Assembly: GCA_963800275.1 (NCBI GenBank)
Contig: CAWDAI010000001.1
Coordinates: 1-64,000, forward strand
Origin: JAFMJV01 sp963800275
Lineage (GTDB): Bacteria; Chloroflexota; Limnocylindria; Limnocylindrales; CSP1-4
DNA length: 64,000 nucleotides
Direction of reading: 5' to 3'
The position numbers and the translations under genes are program-made. Below are positions 52,796 through 61,394 of the stretch, piece after piece (the stretch's first letter is position 1; the number at the start of each line of letters is the position of its first letter). The notes beneath the pieces are model-generated. The model was given only the letters and a program-made list of their open reading frames with translations. It did not search any database and had not been told where the DNA came from.

Positions 52796-53173
52796 TCACG
52801 AACGGCCGGCGACCTGCTGCCGCCGTCCCAGGCGATCGAGCTCGCGGGCGGTGACCGAGAGCGTGGCCCAGCGGCCGCTGGGGACCTCGTCGATGACAAG
52901 GTCGACCGGGAAGCGGGTTCCCCGCCCATCGGTGGGGATGGGCGACACGAGCACCGAATCGTCGTCGCGTTCGATGACCTCGCCCAGGAGCCGACCCGTG
53001 CGATCGTAGACCCGCCATCCCAGCTGGACGGTACGGATGCCCGGCTCGGAGGTCCGGGGATGGCGATCCAGTCCCTGCCGGGGGTCGCTCGCGTCCGTCA
53101 TCTGCGCCCGTCCGTCCGCCCCATCGTCGCGGGCGCTCTCACGGGGTCCTCGGCCGGTGTCTGGTGCGTCCAT
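52796..53173 (-). CDS. Small PRC-barrel/DUF2171-like protein
   Basis: A 125-residue protein with a strong GGAGGT site six bases before the ATG. The N-terminal 45 residues are Arg/Asp-rich. The rest forms predicted strands, IRTVQLGWRVYDRTGRLLGE and FPVDLVIDEVPSGRWATLSV, as in PRC-barrel or DUF2171 proteins that sense or bind small ligands. Family assignment is tentative. Confidence 0.55.
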   Translation of the reverse strand: MDAPDTGRGPRESARDDGADGRAQMTDASDPRQGLDRHPRTSEPGIRTVQLGWRVYDRTGRLLGEVIERDDDSVLVSPIPTDGRGTRFPVDLVIDEVPSGRWATLSVTARELDRLGRRQQVAGRS

Positions 53174-53328
53174 GTGCTACCTCCGCTTGCTGCCCTTCCG
53201 CTCGGTCGCACCGTGCGGAGAAGTCAGTTCACCACGCGCTGCATCACCGGTGGCACATCGGCGTCGGCGATGGCCTTGCGAGCGCGTTACGAGTGCCTGC
53301 CCGAACGCCAGTGATGTGGGGCCGCAAC

Positions 53329-55162
53329 CTACTCGGTCCGGTGACCGGTGGTGCCTTCGCCGGGTTGGGCCAGGTTGGAGGCCGAGTTCACCAGCGCGAT
53401 GTGCGAGAAGGCCTGCGGGAAATTGCCCAGCATGCGTCCCTCGACTGGGTCGTACTCCTCGGACAGGAGCCCTACGTCATTGCGGACGTCTAGCACGCGC
53501 TCGACGATCTGCCGGGCCTCCACGCGCCGACCGGTCTGCTCGTAGGCGTCGGCGAGCCAGAAGCTGGCGGGCAGGAAGACGCCCTCGCCACCCTTTACGC
53601 CGTCCGCGTCCGGGGCATCGGTGTCGTAGCGGCGGACGAACCCGTGGTGCATGAGCTCGGACGCGACCGCTTCGATCGTCCCCTGCACCCGCGGATCCTC
53701 CGGCGGGAGGAAGCCGACCAGGGGGATGAGCAGCAGGCTGGCATCGAGCGAGTCGCTGCCATAGGCCCTGACGAACGAGCCGCGGTCCGGGTCATAGCCA
53801 TGCTCGCAGACATCCTGGTGGATCTCCCGGCGCAGCCGTTTCCACTCCTCGATCGGGCCCTCGAGGCCGAAGCGTTCACTCGAGCGGATGGCCCGGTCGA
53901 CCGCCACCCAGGCCATCACGCGCGAGTGGGTGAAGCGCTGGGGATCACCGCGGATCTCCCAGATCCCGCTGTCGGGCTTCTGCCAGCTGTCGGCCACGAA
54001 GCGCAGCAGATGTCGTTGCAGGCGCCAAGCGGCAGGGCTGGGCGAGAGCCCGCTGCGCCTGGCCACGTGGAGGACGTCGAAGATCTCGCCGAACACATCG
54101 AGCTGGAGCTGTCCCGCCGCCGCGTTGCCCAGGCGAACCGGCCGCGAGCCCTCGAAGCCGGCCAGCCAGTCAGCCTCGATCTCGGTGATCCGCCGCTCGC
54201 CGCCGACGCCGTAGAGCACCTGGATCTGGCTGGCGTCGCCGGCCACGGCCCGCAGCAGCCAATCCCGCCAGGCGCCCGCCTCCGCGGTGTAGCCGCCGTG
54301 GACCAGGGCATAGAGGGTGAAGGTCGCGTCGCGTAGCCAGCAGTAGCGGTAATCCCAGTTGCGGACGCCGCCGATCTCCTCGGGCAGCGATGTGCGTCGG
54401 CGCGGCCACGATGGCGCCCGACGGCTCGTAGGTCAGCGCCTTGAGGGTGATGAGCGAGCGCACGACAGCCTCGCGCCAGGGACCGTCATAGGTACAGCGC
54501 CCCGACCACTCGCGCCATCGTTCCTCGGTGGCGGCCAGCTCAGGCTCAGCCTCGATCCGGGGTGGATCGTCGAACGAGGGGAACCAGCTGAGCGTGAACG
54601 GGACCCGCTCGCCGGGCCCGACGGTGAAGGTGGCCCGGGTGCGGCGATCCTCACCGTGCATCTTCACCGGCGATCGGACCACGACCGCGTCGTCGCCGGC
54701 GACGGCGATGATGCCGCCGTCGACCTTGGTCACCCACGGCACGCGTTCGCCGCCGTCGAACCTGATGACGAGGTCCATGGTCATCTCGACCTCACCACGC
54801 ACGCCTTCGACGATGCGCACGATGTGGGCGCCGCCGTCGCCCAGGGGCATCAGGTCGATAAGGCGCACCTGCCCCTGCTCGACATCGAACACGGTCTCCA
54901 GGACCAGGGTGCCGTCCAGGTACCGTCGCCGGGTCTGGCTGGGCGCGGCCGTCGGCGCGATCCGCCAACGTCCGTTCTCCTCGTCGCCGAGGAGGGAGGC
55001 GAACATGGCTCCCGAGTCGAAGCGCGGGGCACAAAGCCAGTCGATCGAACCGTCGAGGCCCACGAGCGCCGCCGATCGCGTGCTGCTGAGCAAGGCATAG
55101 TCCTCGATGCGGCCCGCGCCCACGATCAGCCTCTGCCCCGCTTCAACCTGGTGCCGATCCAC
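53329..55162 (-). CDS. Glycoside hydrolase family 15 (glucoamylase/trehalase type), frame interrupted
   Basis: Cleaves terminal glucose from alpha-glucosides, or trehalose, in the cytoplasm (no signal peptide). The GTG at 55162 gives DRHQVEAGQRLIVGAGRIED, then YALLSSTRSAALVGLDGSID with WLC. The N-terminal beta domain runs to about residue 250. The (alpha/alpha)6 barrel starts with EEIGGVRNWDYRYCWLRDAT in another frame. Acid sites GIWEIRGDPQRFTHSRVMAW and VGLLSEEYDPVEGRMLGNFP are kept. Removing one base near 54392-54395 joins the parts to about 610 residues, the usual bacterial length. Many relatives act on trehalose. Confidence 0.88.
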
Positions 55163-55357
55163 GGTAGACGTTCCAGGGCGACTCCCAGCAACGGGATCGC
55201 CAGCACGATGGTCACCGCCGCCGCGCCGGTGGTGAGTCGGGGGTCCGGACCCGGGTGGTCTGCTCCCGATCGGTGGGCTCGCTGCTGAGGGCCACGGCTG
55301 CCGCTGGCGTATCCGCGCCCGGACGTAACGCTCGCAGGAGCGTTGACCGCAGGCCGG
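55126..55357 (-). other. Gap with a hydrophobic C-terminal fragment
   Basis: Between ctaF and GH15, one minus-strand frame ends in TTGAAAVTIVLAIPLLGVAL, then ERLPWIG and a basic end, overlapping the GH15 start. It looks like the end of a one-helix membrane protein. No start codon with a site is visible, and the upstream part is out of frame. Given the indels nearby, this may be a small respiratory accessory protein. No firm gene is claimed. Confidence 0.35.
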
Positions 55358-55811
55358 TCAGGGCCGGGAGCGGGCTCCGGTGCCGGGCGCCGGCCGGGAT
55401 ACTCCTCGCACGGCGGCACGGTACCAGGAGATCGCGGCGAGGATCAGCAGCGGCAGCGCGACGATGATGAAGGCTGGGCCCCAGGCGAGACTGAGCAAGG
55501 CCAGGGACAGGCCGAGTCCGCCGAGCAGCGGGGCCAGGCCCGGGCTGGGGAAGCGGGTCACCTCGGGCACGACGCGCTGGGCGGGTCTTCGATCGTCTCC
55601 AGTCCCAGCAGCCGGCGGGGACGCCAGTCGGGCTCTCCGCCGTGCGACTCGCCAGGCGCGGTAAGGAGCAGGTCGCAAGCAGGACGCCGGTCAGGCCGAA
55701 GGCACCCAGCAGGATCGTGCCGGCGACCTCCTGGGAGGCCCACCAGTAGAGGGCCACGACCACGAAGCCGAAGACGGCCGAGCGGAAGAAGATGCGAGGT
55801 TCCTCAGCCAT
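55358..55811 (-). CDS. ctaF: Cytochrome c oxidase subunit 4-like protein, frame broken twice
   Basis: The ATG at 55811 gives MAEEPRIFFRSAVFGFVVVA with two membrane helices up to TGVLLA. A hydrophilic loop in a second frame reads PGESHGGEPDWRPRRLLGLE. A third frame has FPSPGLAPLLGGLGLSLALL, then IIVALPLLILAAISWYRA. The frames join if one base is missing near 55668-55675 and one near 55577-55584, giving about 151 residues. The pattern of two helices, acidic loop, FSP-like turn and two helices is that of actinobacterial CtaF, which stabilises the bc1-aa3 supercomplex. The assignment depends on the operon. Confidence 0.65.
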
Positions 55812-57468
55812 CGCGTCGCCTCGTCGGGGGACGCCGAAGGCGCCCGTGTTCGCCGATGCGCAAGTCGTAGGCGGGCCGCTCCGAGCGGATGGGCGGCAGC
55901 CAGCGGAAGTTGTGCTCCGGCGGCGGGCTGGTGGTGACCCACTCGAGCGAGTTGCCGCCGCCCCACGGATCCGGCGGCGCGTCGGGCGGCCGGCGCAGTG
56001 CCAGGACCACCGCTGCCAGGAAGGGCAACGTGCCTAGCGCCACCAGCGAGGCGCCCACGGTCGCCACGATGTTGAGCGGCTCCCAGCCCGAGGCCGCGCC
56101 GTAGTCGGCGATGCGACGAGGCATCCCCTCCGCTCCCAGCTGATACCAGGGCAGGACCATGAAACTGAAGCCGATGATCCAGGCCCAGAAGTTGAGCTTT
56201 CCGAGCCGCTCGGAGAGCATCCGGCCGGTAGCCTTGGGGAACCAGAAGTAGAAGCCGGCGAACATGGCCGTGACCGTGCCGGTGATGAGCACGTTGTGGA
56301 GGTGAGCGACCACGAAGTAGGTGTCCTGGAAGCCGAAGTCCAGCGGTGGCGAGGCGACCATGATGCCAGTGATGCCCCCCACCACGAAGAGGTAGATCGT
56401 ACCTACCGAGAAGAGCATCGGCGTGGTGAAGCGCAACTGCCCGTGCCACATGGTGGCGATCCAGTTGAAGACCTTGATGCCGGTGGGGATCGCGATGAGG
56501 AACGACGCGGCGCTGAAGAAGGGCAGGTTCACCGCACCGGTGGTGAACATGTGGTGCGCCCACACCGACATCGACAGGGCGGCGATGAGCAGGAACGCGA
56601 GCACCATCGAGCGATAGCCGAAGAGCGGCTTGCCGGAGAAGACAGGGATGATCTCGGAGAGCACGCCGAAGAAGGGCAGGATCACGATGTAGACCTCGGG
56701 GTGCCCGAAGAACCAGAAGAGGTGCTGGTAGAACACCGGGTTGCCGCCCTGGCTGACATCGAAGAAGTTGCCACCCAGGATCCGGTCGATGGCCAGCGCT
56801 GACAGGGCTGCTGTCAGGGTAGGAAAGGCGATGAGCATCATGAGGGCCATGGTCAGCACACCCCACACGAAGAGCGGGATGCGGACCATGGTCATGCCCG
56901 GTGCGCGCGAGGCCAGGATGGTGACGATGAAGTTGACGGCGCCGGCGATGGCCGAGACACCCGTGAGCAGCAGGCCCGCGATCCACAGGTCCATGCCGGC
57001 ACCGGGGGACTCCTGGCTCAGCGGGGCGTAGGCGGTCCAGCCATTGTTGGCCGCCCCGCCGGCGGTCAGGAAACCGAGCAGGACGGTAAGCCCGCCGAAG
57101 AGGAACAGCCAGTAGGAGAGGGCGTTGAGTCGGGGAAAGGCCATGTCCGGAGCCCCCACCTGGATGGGCACGAGGTAGTTGCCGAAACCGACCGCCATGG
57201 GCGTGGCGAACAGCAGGAGCATGATCGTGCCGTGCATGGAGAAGAGCTCGTTGTAGCGAGCAGCATCCATGAACTGGAGCCCCGGCTCGGTGAGCTCGGC
57301 GCGCATGGCCAGGGCCAGCAACCCGCCGACCAGGAAGAACCAGAAGGCTGTGCCGACATAGAGCAGACCGATACGCTTGTGGTCGACCGTGGTCAGCCAA
57401 TCCCACAGCGTCGAGCGCAGGGCCATGCCGGCCGGCTGGCCCTCGAGTGGTCGTGCGACGTCGCTCAT
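55804..57468 (-). CDS. ctaD: Cytochrome c oxidase subunit I (aa3 type)
   Basis: The catalytic haem-copper subunit, 554 residues with twelve helices. The ATG at 57468 follows GGGAGG and overlaps the ctaC stop by four bases. Ligands are visible: haem a His in FSMHGTIMLLLFATPM, the CuB His-Tyr pair in FFGHPEVYIVILPFFGV, the His pair in WAHHMFTTG, and the last His residues in FVVAHLHNVL. The K and D channel residues fit type A1 oxidases. It overlaps the next gene by eight bases. Confidence 0.97.
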   Translation of the reverse strand: MSDVARPLEGQPAGMALRSTLWDWLTTVDHKRIGLLYVGTAFWFFLVGGLLALAMRAELTEPGLQFMDAARYNELFSMHGTIMLLLFATPMAVGFGNYLVPIQVGAPDMAFPRLNALSYWLFLFGGLTVLLGFLTAGGAANNGWTAYAPLSQESPGAGMDLWIAGLLLTGVSAIAGAVNFIVTILASRAPGMTMVRIPLFVWGVLTMALMMLIAFPTLTAALSALAIDRILGGNFFDVSQGGNPVFYQHLFWFFGHPEVYIVILPFFGVLSEIIPVFSGKPLFGYRSMVLAFLLIAALSMSVWAHHMFTTGAVNLPFFSAASFLIAIPTGIKVFNWIATMWHGQLRFTTPMLFSVGTIYLFVVGGITGIMVASPPLDFGFQDTYFVVAHLHNVLITGTVTAMFAGFYFWFPKATGRMLSERLGKLNFWAWIIGFSFMVLPWYQLGAEGMPRRIADYGAASGWEPLNIVATVGASLVALGTLPFLAAVVLALRRPPDAPPDPWGGGNSLEWVTTSPPPEHNFRWLPPIRSERPAYDLRIGEHGRLRRPPTRRRDG

Positions 57469-58229
57469 GCCGGGCCTCCCTGTGCTGCCTGGGCTACCTG
57501 CGCCGCGATCCACTCCTGGTAGTCAGCCAGTGACTCGGCCCGGATGCTGAAGCCCATCTGCGAGTGGTAGAGGCCACAGAACTCTGCACACTGGCCCGCG
57601 TAGACTCCGGGCTCCTCGATCGTCAGCGGCACCACGTACTCGCGACCGGGGATCGCGTCGTACTTGGCCAGGAAGGCCGGGACATAGAACGAGTGGATGA
57701 CATCGAGTGACGTGATGGAGAGCTCGATCGGCTCGCCCACGGGCAACACGATCTCGGGACCGGGGATGCCGCTCCCGGTGACGGTGACACCTTCATCCGG
57801 ATAGTCGAAGCGCCAGCCCCACTGGAAACCGCTCACCTGGAGACGCACGGTGGGGTCTGGTGATCGGGCCTGGATATCGCTGAGCGTGGTCACGGTGAAG
57901 AAGAAGAGCACGGCCACGAGGATCGCTGGACCGGTCGTCCAGGCCACCTCCAGGGGCACGTTGTTGCGGGTCTGCGGCGGCTCGCTGCCCTCTTCGGTCC
58001 CGCCACGCCGTCGGTAGCGCAGGACGCTCCAGGTAAGGAGGCTCCAGACGAGGGCGAGCACCCCGGCCGATGCGGCCACGAAGAACTGGTAGAGCCCGGC
58101 GATGTGCTGCGACTGGTCGCTCGCGGGCGCCATCAGGCAGCCGCTCAGCACCAGTGGCAAGGCCAGCACCGGGAGCACCGGGAGCAGGCGCCGGCGGACC
58201 CACCGGCCGACGCTCCAGTCGTGGCTCAT
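57465..58229 (-). CDS. ctaC: Cytochrome c oxidase subunit II
   Basis: Carries the CuA centre that takes electrons from cytochrome c. The ATG at 58229 overlaps the qcrB stop by four bases. Of 254 residues, the N-terminus has a lipobox (LPLVLSGCLMAP), so it is a probable lipoprotein. Two helices follow (AASAGVLALVWSLLTWSVL and GPAILVAVLFFFTVTTL). The cupredoxin domain shows HSFYVPAFLAKYD and the CuA signature GQCAEFCGLYHSQM. No fused cytochrome c domain is present. Confidence 0.97.
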   Translation of the reverse strand: MSHDWSVGRWVRRRLLPVLPVLALPLVLSGCLMAPASDQSQHIAGLYQFFVAASAGVLALVWSLLTWSVLRYRRRGGTEEGSEPPQTRNNVPLEVAWTTGPAILVAVLFFFTVTTLSDIQARSPDPTVRLQVSGFQWGWRFDYPDEGVTVTGSGIPGPEIVLPVGEPIELSITSLDVIHSFYVPAFLAKYDAIPGREYVVPLTIEEPGVYAGQCAEFCGLYHSQMGFSIRAESLADYQEWIAAQVAQAAQGGPA

Positions 58230-59596
58230 GAGCGCGGCTCCTCGTCGAAGCCGCCCCGGGGGTTGCGCTCGAGCCGCACTGCACCCTGCGGGCGGCGTGG
58301 CTGCTGCGCCCGGCGAGCCTTCATCACCCGGTAGGTCAGGATCCCCACCACCACCGGCAGGATGAACAGCGAGATGCGGAAGATGTCGTTGAGCACGGCC
58401 AGCCTGATGGTCAACAAGCCGCCGAGCACGTCGTTGCCGCCGGCGAGGGTCAGGACCACGAACAGCGTGAAGGCAGCGGCGCCGAGCGCCGTGCGCCCAG
58501 GCGCCTGGGACGGCCACTCTAGCAGGTGGTGCTCCTCATGGTCACCCCGATAGTGTCCCTCCACGAAGGGCCAGATGAGCAGGAGGAGCAGCATCAGTCC
58601 TGGCACCACCATCGCCGGGATGAAGATGCTCGGGATGGTCACGCCGAGGATCGTCGGCTCGAAGGCGGGCGCCAGGCGCAGCGCCCCCTCGAGCCAGCCC
58701 ATGTACCAATCGGGCTGGGATGGCACGCTCGATTCGTACGCGCGATACGGGCCATAGGTCCACACGGGGTTGATCTGGACGAGTCCCGCAAGCAGGGCCA
58801 GGACAGCTCCGGTGAGCAGGAACAGGCCGGTCGAGCGGAACACCTGGACGGGCCAGAACGACGGCCCCCGCACGATCGATTCCTTGGCGCCGGGGGTGCG
58901 GTACATGGTGTGCTTCTGGATCCACACCAGCCCGACATGGAAGATCACGCCGCCGATGAGCAGGCCGGGTAGGAGCAGGACGTGAAGGATGAAGAGGCGG
59001 CTGATGATCTGATCGGTGGGGAACTCGCCACCGAAGGCGAGGTAGGCGAGCTGTGGTCCCACCAGCGGCACCGACAGCAGCACCGAGTTGGCGATGCGCA
59101 AGCCGGTCCCCGACAGCAGGTCGTCCGGCAGCGAGTAGCCGGTGAAGCCCTCCCCGATGGCCAGCAGCAGGAGCCCCGTGCCCAGGACCCAGTTCAGCTC
59201 GCGCGGCTTGCGGAAGGCGGCGGTGAAGAAGATCCGGCCCAGGTGCACGACGATGGCACCCACGAACACCAGCGCTGCCCAGTGGTGGATCTGCCGGAAG
59301 ATGAGCCCGGCGCGCACCTCGAAGCTGATGTTCATGACCGAGTCGAAGGCAGCCGAGACGTCGGTGCCCAGCAAGGGAGTGTAGGGGCCGTCGTAGCGCA
59401 GCTGCTCGCCGCTCGGGACGTAGAACAAGGTCAGGTAGGTCCCGGTCGCGAGCAGGAGGACGAAACAGAAGAGCGCGATCTCACCGAGCAGGAACGACCA
59501 GTGGTCCGGGAAGACCTTGCGCAGGCTGGGATAGGCCAGCCGCGAGAACCCGGTCCTGTCATCGAGCCAGCCGATGGCCCCGCTGATCGGGCTCAT
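58226..59596 (-). CDS. qcrB: Cytochrome bc1 complex cytochrome b subunit
   Basis: The quinol-oxidising membrane subunit. The ATG at 59596 overlaps the Rieske stop by four bases. The 456 residues have four haem-ligand His in helices II and IV (FRQIHHWAALVFVGAIVVHL and RLFILHVLLLPGLLIGGVIF with H). The Qo loop reads PTILGVTIP rather than PEWY-type. It is a full-length b subunit rather than split b6/IV, with about eight to nine helices. It is cotranscribed with qcrC, qcrA and cta genes. Confidence 0.95.
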   Translation of the reverse strand: MSPISGAIGWLDDRTGFSRLAYPSLRKVFPDHWSFLLGEIALFCFVLLLATGTYLTLFYVPSGEQLRYDGPYTPLLGTDVSAAFDSVMNISFEVRAGLIFRQIHHWAALVFVGAIVVHLGRIFFTAAFRKPRELNWVLGTGLLLLAIGEGFTGYSLPDDLLSGTGLRIANSVLLSVPLVGPQLAYLAFGGEFPTDQIISRLFILHVLLLPGLLIGGVIFHVGLVWIQKHTMYRTPGAKESIVRGPSFWPVQVFRSTGLFLLTGAVLALLAGLVQINPVWTYGPYRAYESSVPSQPDWYMGWLEGALRLAPAFEPTILGVTIPSIFIPAMVVPGLMLLLLLIWPFVEGHYRGDHEEHHLLEWPSQAPGRTALGAAAFTLFVVLTLAGGNDVLGGLLTIRLAVLNDIFRISLFILPVVVGILTYRVMKARRAQQPRRPQGAVRLERNPRGGFDEEPRS

Positions 59597-60510
59597 GCCG
59601 AAACGTCCCAGAAGGAGGGGCCCACCGGCTCGGGGAAGTCGCCCAGGGCCGTGAAGGTGCCGTCCGCCTCCAGGCGCAGTGGCAGCTGGGGCAGCGGCCG
59701 CGCGGCTGGCCCATAGGTCGGCTGGGCGCCCCGCAGGACGTCGAAGGTGGACTGGTGGCAGGGGCAGGTGAGATGCCGCGACTGCGCCAGGAACAGCCCC
59801 ACCGGGCAGCCAGCATGCGTACACAGCTTGGAGTAGACGACGAAACCGGCGGGAGCCCAGGCCAGCGCATCACCGGTCATCTCGAAGGTCCCGGGATCGA
59901 CGTGGATGAGGACCGCTTGCGAGTCGGCCCTGCCGGCCGCGCCTTCGGGGAAGACCGTGAGGAGACCGCCCACCGGGACGTCGTCGGCGACGATCGGGCG
60001 GCCGTCCACGCCGACCAGGCGCCGCCCGCGCGCCCAGGCGGTCCGGTAGAGGCTGCGGCCCGGGGACGGTCCCAGCGAGAGCAGGGGCACGATCAGGATG
60101 GCGCCGAGCCCAGCCACGCCGGCCGCGAGCAGCCAGGCCAGGGCGCGCCGCCGGCCGATGGCGCCCCCGTGCAGGAGCTCGCGGGAGAGCGCCGAGCGCA
60201 TCTCCTCGGAACTGGCCATGGGGTGTCGTTGCTCCTCGCGGATGGGTGCAGGCATGAGGCGGTGTGACCAGATCACGAGCCCGGCACCGAAGCCAGCCAG
60301 CGCGATCGCCAGCAGCACACCCTCGGTTCGCGGGTCCCCGCCGAGGAGGTACACGATGAGCAGGCCGGCGCCGGCGCCGAGCGTAGCCATGAAGCCGGCT
60401 GCGACGGCCATCACCGCGACGCGATGCGGTTCCTCCTCTGGCGGTGGTCCAACCGGAGGGGCCCCCTCGGGCGGCGGTCCCCCGGCTTGGGCCGGGCCCC
60501 GCTCACTCAT
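59593..60510 (-). CDS. qcrA: Rieske iron-sulfur subunit of the bc1 complex
   Basis: The ATG at 60510 (MSERGPAQAGGPPPEGAPPV) overlaps the qcrC stop by eight bases; an ATG at 60558 would extend further into qcrC. The 305 residues have three membrane helices, as in actinobacterial QcrA: AAGFMATLGAGAGLLIVYLL, GVLLAIALAGFGAGLVI and AWLLAAGVAGLGAILIVPLL. The 2Fe-2S cluster site reads LCTHAGCPVG and CPCHQSTFD. Confidence 0.95.
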   Translation of the reverse strand: MSERGPAQAGGPPPEGAPPVGPPPEEEPHRVAVMAVAAGFMATLGAGAGLLIVYLLGGDPRTEGVLLAIALAGFGAGLVIWSHRLMPAPIREEQRHPMASSEEMRSALSRELLHGGAIGRRRALAWLLAAGVAGLGAILIVPLLSLGPSPGRSLYRTAWARGRRLVGVDGRPIVADDVPVGGLLTVFPEGAAGRADSQAVLIHVDPGTFEMTGDALAWAPAGFVVYSKLCTHAGCPVGLFLAQSRHLTCPCHQSTFDVLRGAQPTYGPAARPLPQLPLRLEADGTFTALGDFPEPVGPSFWDVSA

Positions 60511-61342
60511 GGCCATCACGCGCGCGGCCATCACTCGCAGAAGTGTCCGGCTCGTCACTCGAACCCACCCAGCGCGCCATCAGCAGGACCGCGAGGAGGC
60601 CCAGGAACAGCGCCACCAGGCCCTCCGCCACGGGCCCGAAACCGCCCAGCTCGAAGCCCCCCCGTGCGCTGTCCTCGGAGATCCCCGTGACGTAGTTGGC
60701 GATGGCCGAAAGCTGCTCGTCGTCGAGGTCGAACACGGGCATCGTGCCGGGGCCGACGAGTGGCGCCTCGGCGATCAGCTGAGGGTCCAGCCCCCGCAGC
60801 GAGGGCGCGAAGGCATCCGGCCCGATGGCGGCCCCCGAGGCGGTCACCCCGTGGCAGGCCGCACAGTCATTGACGAACAGGTCGCGGCCGGCCGGCTGTT
60901 CGGCCCCGGTCACCAGCTGCGGGATCTGCGGGCCATCACCCAGCCGGCGGCCATAGGTCACGAGCGCCGCGATGTCCGGGTCGTCGAACGAGGGCGGCCC
61001 AGGCTCCAGTGGCTGTGAAGGGTCCTTCAGCGGCATGCGTCCGCTGCGCAGGTAGAAGTCCCAGTCGGCGGGGCCGGCATTCTCGAGCGTGGGCCCGTGC
61101 TCCGTGCCTCGCCCGTCCGGACCGTGACAGCTCGCACAGCTCGAGAGGTAGAGCTCCCGGCCGCGCTCGGACGCACGCACCGCGTCGACCGTGCCCGGAT
61201 CGGCTTGAGCCGTGACCGCCTTTACCCCCATGCTGGCGATGGTGGTCGGGTCCAGGATGCCGAACGCGATCAGTCCAGTGACCACGATCAGCGCTGTCGC
61301 GACTACCCCACCGGCCTCACGAATGGACAGCATCCCGCTCAC
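60503..61342 (-). CDS. qcrC: Dihaem cytochrome c subunit of the bc1 complex (QcrC type)
   Basis: A 279-residue protein with an N-terminal helix (GGVVATALIVVTGLIAFGIL) and a C-terminal anchor (GLVALFLGLLAVLLMARW). Two c-type haem sites lie between, CASCHGPDG and CAACHGVTA. This layout is that of the actinobacterial QcrC, which replaces soluble cytochrome c by wiring the bc1 complex directly to the oxidase. It is the first gene of the six-gene operon. Confidence 0.93.
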   Translation of the reverse strand: MSGMLSIREAGGVVATALIVVTGLIAFGILDPTTIASMGVKAVTAQADPGTVDAVRASERGRELYLSSCASCHGPDGRGTEHGPTLENAGPADWDFYLRSGRMPLKDPSQPLEPGPPSFDDPDIAALVTYGRRLGDGPQIPQLVTGAEQPAGRDLFVNDCAACHGVTASGAAIGPDAFAPSLRGLDPQLIAEAPLVGPGTMPVFDLDDEQLSAIANYVTGISEDSARGGFELGGFGPVAEGLVALFLGLLAVLLMARWVGSSDEPDTSASDGRARDGHE

Positions 61343-61394
61343 TGTACGGCGGCCGTTGGCGCCACGGCAAGGCCGTTCTTGACATTTCGCGGAC

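Noticed and set aside
51523..52929. Apparent fusion of thioredoxin-like and GNAT domains
   Set aside because: The thioredoxin-like C-terminus and its stop exist one frame away, just overlapping the GNAT ATG. A single extra base near 52190-52199 creates the false fusion.
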